From Oxalobacteraceae bacterium OTU3CAMAD1 (GTDB taxonomy: Bacteria; Pseudomonadota; Gammaproteobacteria; Burkholderiales; Burkholderiaceae_D), in NCBI GenBank assembly GCA_024123915.1, contig CP099650.1, forward strand, positions 124,001-188,000: DNA of 64,000 nucleotides. Direction: 5' to 3'. The notes under the pieces are model-generated. The model ran no database searches. It was given only the letters and a program-made list of their open reading frames with translations, and was not told the origin of the DNA. Positions 58,192 to 64,000 of this stretch are shown here, one piece after another (within the stretch, counting starts at the first letter, position 1; every line of letters begins with the position of its first letter). Made by a program: the position numbers and the translations under genes.

Positions 58192-58812
58192 TTAAGGCGT
58201 TTTTTTAAGCAAGTCCGCGCCGACGGCGGACAGCCAAAAGCGCGAGCGGCCGATATGGGTGCCCGCGCCGGTCGGATTGTAGCCGCGAAAATTATCGTAC
58301 TGATAGTTGGCATCGGGCCCGGCGGCCAGGAAGGCGTTGACCGCGTCGATCGCTTCGATCAGGTCGCCACACTCCCGCTTGCCCAGCCTCTGCGCCGACG
58401 CCTTGTCCGCCTGCGAAAACTTGGCCGTGCCTTTAAACACCGATTCGAACTGGCCCGGCGCGTCGCACACTTCACGGAACGTCTCGGCGACGTAGCGGTT
58501 ATTGGGGTAGCCTTTACGATTTAACCTGAAATGATTGACGTTCATGATGGCGGACTTTTCCTTGTCCCGCTCGGCCTTGTCGGTCAATTGCATCGATCCG
58601 GACGCCTCGGCATACAGCACGCGCACGAGATAATTCAAGTCGACGCCGGAAAAGCTCAGCGCGGCGGTGCGCCCCGGTGCGTTGGCGATCTTGTACTGCT
58701 TGCGCTCGTCGAACCATTCGGGATCGCAAATGAGGATGTCGTGCCCCTTCTTGTCGGACACCGGCGTCAGCTCGGCATCCCGGCTGAGCGTGACAACACC
58801 GTTATCTGCCAT
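58192..58812 (-). CDS. SleB-like cell-wall hydrolase, candidate T6SS effector
   Basis: 206 residues, no signal peptide. The middle resembles the SleB/CwlJ lytic fold: LNYLVRVLYAEASGS with the putative catalytic Glu69, an NHFRLNRKGYPN helix-turn (about residues 93-105) and an APGQFESVF block (about 118-126), the latter matching the QFS stretch of the family. Such enzymes cut glycan strands of peptidoglycan. Lack of a signal peptide, location five kilobases behind vgrG in the same operon, and an exported partner on either side fit a periplasm-acting effector delivered by type VI secretion. Its ATG overlaps the preceding stop by 11 bases. Confidence 0.72.
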   Translation of the reverse strand: MADNGVVTLSRDAELTPVSDKKGHDILICDPEWFDERKQYKIANAPGRTAALSFSGVDLNYLVRVLYAEASGSMQLTDKAERDKEKSAIMNVNHFRLNRKGYPNNRYVAETFREVCDAPGQFESVFKGTAKFSQADKASAQRLGKRECGDLIEAIDAVNAFLAAGPDANYQYDNFRGYNPTGAGTHIGRSRFWLSAVGADLLKKTP

Positions 58813-59725
58813 CGCGCGCGCCCTCGACGACGGCCTGCCCTGCCAACGATGACACCACCAGCACCGACAAGCCCAGATTGGCATTGGGCACGGTGCCGGA
58901 GACGCTGGCCGTCAGTCCAGAATTGTCCAGTCCGCACGCCAGCGAGACAGCCGGATGCGCTTGCTGCCAGTTGGCCTGTGGCTGGGTGATCGCCAGCCGC
59001 ACATCGCGCATGAGCATGAAGGTCAGCGGAATCTCATAGCGCTCGACCATCACTTGAGCCGGCCCGGAAGACGCTTGCCGCAAGCGGCGACGTACCGCGT
59101 CGGGATTGCCGCAATGCTGCAACACCGCCTGGTCGAACGCCGCCGAATCAAGTTCCGTCAGAGCAAATTGCGGCAAAGCCCGATAGCGCACCTCGACCAC
59201 CGAGGACGCGTGCGGCGCGACCGGCGCGTTCCATGAGTAGGCGACATACCCCTGCCACTGGTCAAAGCGCAGTCCACCAATCTTGGGCAGTCTGCCCAGC
59301 TTTTTGGCGTCGGCCTGAAGGTCCGGCAACGGCGCCAGGCCCGCCCTCGACAACTCCGCAGTGATGTCGCGTCCCATGAAGTAGCCCCGCCGATAAACGG
59401 CCGGCGTCATCGCCCGGCCATCGAACCTCGCGCCGACATCGGAAAACGACTTGTCCAGATGCTCTTCGCCCTCGCCGAGCAAGATGAATTGCGGCGTGCT
59501 GGCATACCAGCCGATTTGCCGGGCGCGCGCGTCGTCGTTTCGCAGCGTGGTCAGCACCGAAACCTCGCGGCCGTCGAGCTTGACGGCGATTTGCTCAACG
59601 ATGGCCTTGCCCGCCTCCAGTCCGAGCGTCAACGGTACCGCGTTCTCACTCTCATAGGCGGCAACGTTCGCGCCCACGGTCAGGGCGGCAAGCAACGCTG
59701 ATAGTTTTAACGTGGTCTGTGTCAT
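58802..59725 (-). CDS. Sec-exported DUF4424-like protein, candidate immunity factor for the NlpC/P60 effector
   Basis: 307 residues. A signal peptide (MTQTTLKLSALLAALTVGANVA) leads to a beta-rich body. YESENAVPLTLGLEAGK, VSVLTTLRNDD and an ASSVVEVRYRALPQ strand resemble the DUF4424 pattern of exported proteins of unknown function. A second hydrophobic stretch near the C-terminus (LGLSVLVVSSLAGQAVV) may anchor it in the membrane. The ATG at 59725 overlaps the stop of the NlpC/P60 gene (ATGA), the tightest coupling in the operon. A periplasmic protein coupled to a periplasm-acting hydrolase is a likely antitoxin. Function not proved. Confidence 0.65.
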   Translation of the reverse strand: MTQTTLKLSALLAALTVGANVAAYESENAVPLTLGLEAGKAIVEQIAVKLDGREVSVLTTLRNDDARARQIGWYASTPQFILLGEGEEHLDKSFSDVGARFDGRAMTPAVYRRGYFMGRDITAELSRAGLAPLPDLQADAKKLGRLPKIGGLRFDQWQGYVAYSWNAPVAPHASSVVEVRYRALPQFALTELDSAAFDQAVLQHCGNPDAVRRRLRQASSGPAQVMVERYEIPLTFMLMRDVRLAITQPQANWQQAHPAVSLACGLDNSGLTASVSGTVPNANLGLSVLVVSSLAGQAVVEGARDGR

Positions 59726-60291
59726 GGCGGACAATTCTCCGGGCCGGGCAGGATGAGGTAGCGATAGACGGTATAGGCGTCGCCACGGAACGTGGCGATA
59801 TTGTAGGGCCCGTAAGGCGTATTGGTTCGGCTATTGAAGGCCGTGTACATATTGTTCGCCATCTTTTTGCCGCGCAGGACCACGCCGGTGTCGCGCCGGG
59901 GATCGCCTTCGGGGAACGGCGCATATATCGCCATGTGGCCCGGCCACAACAGCACGTCGCCTGCCTGCAGGGGTTGTTTCGCGGGATCGATCTTGCGAAA
60001 GCGGTTGCTGGTCCGCGCATAAGCCGCGAAGTTGGCGGTGGATTGATAAGGATAGGGAAAGCCCGCTTCCGTAAAACTTTTGTTGGTGGTGCCGGAGCAG
60101 TCGCCGCCAACCTGTTTGACCGAGTTGGCGCCGACCAGGCTGTAAGGCGTGCCTTCCCAACCCCTGGCCGCCTCAATGATCTTCCAACCGTCCGCCTCGG
60201 TGATAAATTTACCCAACACACAATCCTTGCCCTGTGTGTTGGCGCGCTCGCTAGTGGAGGACTGATCCAACTTGACATCAACATCGGCCAT
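59722..60291 (-). CDS. NlpC/P60-type cysteine hydrolase, candidate T6SS effector
   Basis: 189 residues, no signal peptide. The papain-like NlpC/P60 core is visible: GTPYSLVGANSV leading to the catalytic cysteine in GGDCSGTTNKSF (Cys65), then QAGDVLLWPGHMAIY with the catalytic His119. This matches the arrangement of amidases that cut peptide cross-links of peptidoglycan (Tae-like effectors). The gene begins inside the vgrG stop codon (TGATG), so it is translated together with the spike, the usual sign of cargo. The protein behind it is exported and probably provides immunity. Confidence 0.8.
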   Translation of the reverse strand: MADVDVKLDQSSTSERANTQGKDCVLGKFITEADGWKIIEAARGWEGTPYSLVGANSVKQVGGDCSGTTNKSFTEAGFPYPYQSTANFAAYARTSNRFRKIDPAKQPLQAGDVLLWPGHMAIYAPFPEGDPRRDTGVVLRGKKMANNMYTAFNSRTNTPYGPYNIATFRGDAYTVYRYLILPGPENCPP

Positions 60292-62006
60292 CAGTTTACC
60301 CCCTCGTCGGCGGGCATGTCGACCGCGATATATAACAATTCAATTTTCTCGATTTTGTCGCCGGCAAACAGCATGGTGCGGCCTTCATCGTCGGTCTGTC
60401 CCTCCACCTCGACACCATCGGCCGAACGGATCTTATAACGCATATTGGCCACGGGTTCGCCCAGCGGGTCGCGGATGATGAAGTGTTCATCATGGCTGGT
60501 ATCGACCAGCTCGAACCGCGCAAGCTGACCAAGATAACCGTCCAATATCGCGCTGCGCCCCGCCGCATCGGTAAAACCCTCGATGGTCTGGTTGCCGGTG
60601 GCCGCGCGATAACGACGGTTCGCGACCGGCTTGCCGCTATGGCCCTTGAGGACAAAATGCTGGTCGGCCGGCTCACCTTCCGAACGCGGTAGCAAAGGCA
60701 GTTTCGGCGTGCTCGATGCAGGTCCGCTCAGCTCCTTCAGCGACGCCTTGAACGTCACAGCGCCCGGCCCGTGGAGCATGATGTTGCCGCCCTCGAGCTT
60801 CAACCCGGCACCCTGCGCCGTCAACATCACGTGCGCCTTGGCGCCGACCGTAACGCTCTTGCCGACGCTGGCCACGGTGACCTGTTTGTCGGCCGCGACC
60901 TTGGTGACGTCCGACTGGCTCTGCACGCTGACCTTGCCGCTGGCCGCATGCAGCTTGATGCCGGTTTCCTGGTTGGGTTTGTCTGCGCTGCTGGCTTTGC
61001 CATAGGTGAACAGACCGATGCCGGCCATGACCAGATGGTGGATGTTGCCCTGGGCGGCGACATTGACATCCTGCCCGGCACTCAGGCTGGCCGTGCCGCC
61101 GGCCGCCAGGACCGCGCCGGCTGGCGTCACGGCCGCGATGCCGGCCGGACTGGACAGCTGCAAATGCGGCTCGCTGTATGCCGTGACATCGCCGCCCGCG
61201 CCAGCGGCGGTGGCCCCCACCACCGCGCCGCTGCCTTCCATCCGCGCCAGCGCGGCCAGCTTGGCCGGCTCGGCTTCGTCCTTGAGCTTGGCGTTGTGCT
61301 TTTGCGCGGTCTCTGCCAGCGACACCTGCAACGTGTGGCTTTGCACGATCTGCGCCTGCGCCTCGCGCGAGTCGAGCTGGGTGCCAGTGCCGGCGCCGCG
61401 CGCATCGGTCGACAGCAACAAGCCCTGGCCGGCGCGCAGCGCGACGCTATGCTCCGTCTTGAGCTCGGCGCCGAAGCCGGCCGGCCCCAAGCGCTGGTTG
61501 TCGCTCTGGTGGCGCAGGTGGCCCAGGTTCAACTCGTCCGTTCCCGCGTGCGCCGACGCGTGCCGCTGCAGGGCCACGCGCGCTTCGCCCGGGTGATCGT
61601 CGAACACCAGTTGACTGTAGGCGCCGGCGCCGCTCTGGCTGGCCTGCATAACCTGCGACTTGAGGCCCGACAGCGCCGCCGGGTGCGCATGCGCGCCGCG
61701 CTCGCCGGGGAACCAGGCCGGCGCGTTGCCGGTCGCTACGCCGGCGCCTTGGCCGACCTCGTTGTGCTGCGCGTCGGGCGCGCCCCTGCCGTTGTAGACG
61801 CTGCCGATCACCACCGGCCGGTCGATGTCGCCGTCGATGAAGTCGATCAGCACTTCGCTGCCCACGCGCGGCACCGCCACCGCGCCCCAGTTGGCGCCGG
61901 CCACCGGCGCCATCGGCGTGGCGATGCGCACCCAGGTACCGACGGCGTCGTCGGCCGAGGCGTCGCTGTGGCCGTTCGGCGCGGGATGCGTCAGGCGGCT
62001 GTGGTA
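60291..62006 (-). pseudogene. vgrG: VgrG C-terminal part, separated from its N-terminus by an inversion
   Basis: About 571 residues in frame. It resumes the VgrG sequence at YHSRLTHPAPNGHSDA, goes through the gp5-like OB block (TWVRIATPMAPVAGANWGAV; PRVGSEVLIDFIDGDIDRPVVIGSVYNGRG), the Vgr/DUF2345 beta-helix region (about 61400-60700) and a C-terminal extension. The extension holds two similar modules of about 55 residues (DQHFVLKGHSGKPVANRRYRA and DEHFIIRDPLGEPVANMRYKI), looking like transthyretin-type adaptor domains. The frame is open upstream to 62372, but that part is antisense to the inverted segment and not VgrG. Without the inversion this would be residues 467-1037 of one protein. Confidence 0.85.
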
Positions 62007-62543
62007 CACCTCGCGCGCACACGGCGAGCGCATCGTCGCGCGGCAGGTCGAGGCGCTCGAGGCCAGCCGCGAAATCTTCACCGGCGCGGGCACCGTGCGC
62101 ACGCTCAGCCCCGGCACCACGTTCACGCTGGACGGCCAGGCATCGCTGGACGCCGGCGATGCCGACGGGCGCAACTTCGCCATTACGCGCGTGCTGCACC
62201 TGGCGCACAACAACCTGGTCGCCGGAATCCGCGACGCGGCCGAGCGGGCGTTGGGCGCCAGCGCGCTGGAACAAACCATCGCGCGCGAAATGGCCGGCGG
62301 CCTGCACGCGGTCGGCGCCGGCAAGGGCGAACGGCCGCTATACCGCAACCGCATCGACGCCATCCGCAGCAAGGTGCCTTACCGCAGCAGCGATGTGGAC
62401 GGCCACGGCCTGCTGCTGCATCCCAAGCCGACCGTGCGCGGGCAGCAGACCGCCATCGTCGTGGGACCGGCCGGCGCGGCCATCCATACCGACCGCGATC
62501 ACCGTATCAAAGTACAGTTCCACTGGCAGCGCGGCGAGCTGTA
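62005..62543 (+). other. Inverted internal segment of vgrG (about 535 bp)
   Basis: On the plus strand this stretch encodes the missing middle of VgrG: TSRAHGERIVARQVEALEA near its left end, then FAITRVLHLAHNNL, YRNRIDAIRSKVPYRSS, PTVRGQQTAIVVGPAG and IHTDRDHRIKVQFHWQRGEL, exactly the order found in VgrG between gp27-like and OB domains. It lies opposite to both flanking vgrG pieces. Its ends carry an imperfect inverted repeat: TACACCTCGC at 62005-62014 and, on the minus strand, TACAGCTCGC at 62543-62534 (9 of 10 identical). Re-inverting joins both flanks in frame (GAYAY-TSRA and RGEL-YHSR). Confidence 0.85.
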
Positions 62544-63404
62544 GGCGTAGGCGCCCGGCGCGTCGCGGCTGAACGGGGCGCCGGGTTCGGCGCCGAAACT
62601 GGCGGCCGACGCCGGCCGCGTGCCGTTGACGCGATAGTCCCAGCTGGCGATCTCCAGCCCGCCGGGGGTCCAGCGCGACACGCTGCGCCAGCGGTCGATC
62701 ACATCCTCCTTCATCACCGCGCCCGGCTGCGTGAAGCGCGCCGTGGCCTGGGCATTGGGCTGGAAGCTGCCGTTGTGATCGGCGATCACCATCATGTGGC
62801 CGCCCAGGCCGGGACCGGCCGCGTCGCCGCTGTGCTCGAAGTAATAAAACAGGCCTTCCTCGCGCATCAGGCGCTCGGCGAAGGCCAGGCTCGATTCCTG
62901 GTACTGGCAGGTCAGCGAGCGCTTCGGGTAGACCTCGCGCTCGACGATGTCGTAACGCCACTGCGGCGCCAGCTTGCCGGGGGCCTGCCAGCCGTTGAAG
63001 ACGGCGTCGAGGATGTCGAACACGGTGCGGTCCTGGAACACCCGGCTGTCGCGCCCGACCGCCAGGAAGGCATACCACGGCCCGATGGTCAGCTCATAGC
63101 GGGCCAGGCCGCCATCGGCGCCTAGCATGCGCAGCGCGGTCACATGGCCGTGGAAGGGGCGCGGCGCATCGCGGCCGGCGGCCGTCTGCAGCTCGAGCAG
63201 CACCGGCTGGCCCAGCAGCGACTTCAGCGGGATCGCCGCGTCGCTGGACAACGCCGTCACGGTCAGCTTATAGGGCGCGCTGAGCGCCTCCTCGCCGCGC
63301 AGCCACTCGGCCACCAGCTTGTCCGCGCCCAAGGGCGTGCTCAGCCGCATGACGCGGTTATCCTGGGTCAAACTTTCCAAAAGCGGTGGCATGATCGTAC
63401 CCAT
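62499..63404 (-). pseudogene. vgrG: VgrG N-terminal part (gp27-like), ending at the inversion
   Basis: 301 residues as it stands. The first 288 form the gp27-like base of the type VI spike (LSTPLGADKLVAEWLRGEE; DRTVFDILDAVFNGWQ; YPKRSLTCQYQESSLAFAERL; EEGLFYYFEH). After GAYAY the frame enters the inverted segment, adds 13 foreign residues and stops at 62499. In this orientation no OB domain or spike can be made from it. An AAGG box lies close to the ATG at 63404; an internal ATG at 63392 is possible. Confidence 0.85.
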
Positions 63405-63491
63405 TTAACCTTATCGACAAAGAGCACCATTATGACTGAGGTTGCGATTTCAATAACATTACGAATGAGTAATATTCTCGTCTATGCGGGC

Positions 63492-64000
63492 TCATTCGGC
63501 GGCGGCGGACTTGAGGAAGGCGTCGAAATCGTCGGCCGGCATCGGCTTGGCGAACAGGTAGCCCTGCCCGTAGTCGCAGCCGGCGGCGGCCAGCAGCTCG
63601 CGCTGCTCGGGCGTTTCGACGCCCTCGGCGATCACTTTCAGCCCCAGCTTGTGCGCCATGACGATGATCGCGCCCGACAAGGCCATGTCGCTCGAGTCGG
63701 CCGCCAGGTTGCGCGTGAACGAGCGGTCGATCTTTAAATAGTCGATGTCGAATTTCTTCAGGTACGACAGCGACGAGTAGCCGGTGCCGAAGTCGTCCAG
63801 CGCGACCTGGATGCCGGCGTCGCGCAGCTGCAGCAGCTTGTTGCTGACGGCCGTGTTGGCGTCGAGCAGCAATCCTTCGGTGATTTCCACCACCACCGAT
63901 TGGCCCGGCAAATCCAGCGCCCGCAAATGGTCGAGCCAGGCCACATAACAGCCGTCCTCGCGCTGGAACTCCAGCGGCGACTGGTTGATGCTGACCTGGA
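63492..64000 (-). CDS. EAL-domain (c-di-GMP phosphodiesterase) protein, C-terminal part
   Basis: The gene runs off the right window edge, so only the last 169 or so residues are visible. EAL-domain motifs are intact: QVSINQSPLEF near the edge, EITEGLLL, DDFGTGYSSLSYLKKF, LKIDRSFTRNL, VIAEGVETPEQ and GYLFAKPMP. The metal and base residues seen are those of active phosphodiesterases. Whether a GGDEF or sensor domain precedes it cannot be seen. It lies 87 bases from the vgrG start on the same strand; no functional link is implied. Confidence 0.92.
   Translation of the reverse strand, partial: QVSINQSPLEFQREDGCYVAWLDHLRALDLPGQSVVVEITEGLLLDANTAVSNKLLQLRDAGIQVALDDFGTGYSSLSYLKKFDIDYLKIDRSFTRNLAADSSDMALSGAIIVMAHKLGLKVIAEGVETPEQRELLAAAGCDYGQGYLFAKPMPADDFDAFLKSAAAE

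Noticed and set aside
62007..62372. N-terminal extension of the C-terminal vgrG piece (minus strand)
   Set aside because: This stretch is antisense to the inverted segment and shows no VgrG similarity; the authentic sequence starts at about 62006.
60771..63125. 784-residue plus-strand frame over the vgrG region
   Set aside because: It is antisense to both VgrG parts and in a different frame from the inverted segment, with arginine-rich low-complexity sequence.

Overview
The window is about 64 kb of GC-rich bacterial chromosome. Gene content and style (GTP-type PEP carboxykinase, RdgC, DinB, a tRNA-Val/tRNA-Asp pair, AhpC/AhpF, many TonB, sensor and transport genes) and a roughly 100-bp palindromic repeat carrying a GTAGGGCGGATTAG core suggest a betaproteobacterium of the Oxalobacteraceae (Massilia/Duganella/Janthinobacterium relatives). 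The assignment is inferred from content only. Coding density is high. The most common junctions are ATGA/TGATG overlaps within operons and short convergent overlaps. There is no rRNA, CRISPR array, intact insertion sequence or prophage.

Layout. 1-3.6 kb: trehalose operon (otsA, cut by the window edge; otsB; a GH15 glycosidase). 3.7-11.2 kb, minus strand: hybrid histidine kinase, AsmA-like protein, then a tight four-gene cluster (acyl-CoA dehydrogenase-like, PIG-L deacetylase, NodS-like methyltransferase, GT2) that looks like an uncharacterised glycoconjugate or small-molecule pathway. 11.4-15.8 kb: full-length Lhr helicase. 15.8-26.4 kb: SDR, small orphan protein, Tat-exported phospholipase C, alginate-export-like porin with an exported double glyoxalase-fold protein, a TetR regulator with its operator on its own start codon followed by an Lnt-like acyltransferase, a PQQ-sugar-dehydrogenase/PEBP fusion, and a DUF4142 protein. 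26.5-31.9 kb: LOR-family protein, ssb, divergent uvrA with a LexA box, AraC regulator. 31.9-41 kb: DUF885 peptidase, aldehyde dehydrogenase, HAD phosphatase, pckG, D-2-hydroxyacid dehydrogenase, SDR, an unknown protein. 41-46.8 kb: single-domain asparaginase, rdgC, dinB, MmyB-like regulator, NTF2-like protein, MFS transporter. 46.9-50.7 kb: two tRNAs, an ABC pair, a cNMP-domain protein and an AI-2E-type permease. 50.9-54.7 kb: Fur-boxed siderophore receptor and PepSY protein. 54.7-57 kb: ahpC-ahpF. 57.3-63.4 kb: a type VI secretion vgrG island. The window ends inside an EAL-domain gene.

The most notable region is 57.3-63.4 kb. A vgrG gene is followed, in one overlapping operon, by an NlpC/P60-type cysteine hydrolase, a Sec-exported protein, a SleB-type cell-wall hydrolase and a second Sec-exported protein. 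This reads as two anti-peptidoglycan effector/immunity pairs behind one spike. The vgrG itself has an internal segment of about 535 bp in the opposite orientation, bounded by an imperfect 10-bp inverted repeat (TACACCTCGC / TACAGCTCGC). Turning the segment round restores a single in-frame VgrG of 1037 residues. This could be an on/off switch, a recent inactivating inversion, or an assembly error; reads would decide.

Three families of non-coding dispersed palindromes punctuate the window: the GTAGGGCGGATTAG element at five places, the GGGTCGGACCC element at two, and a single perfect 26-bp inverted repeat near 50.7 kb.
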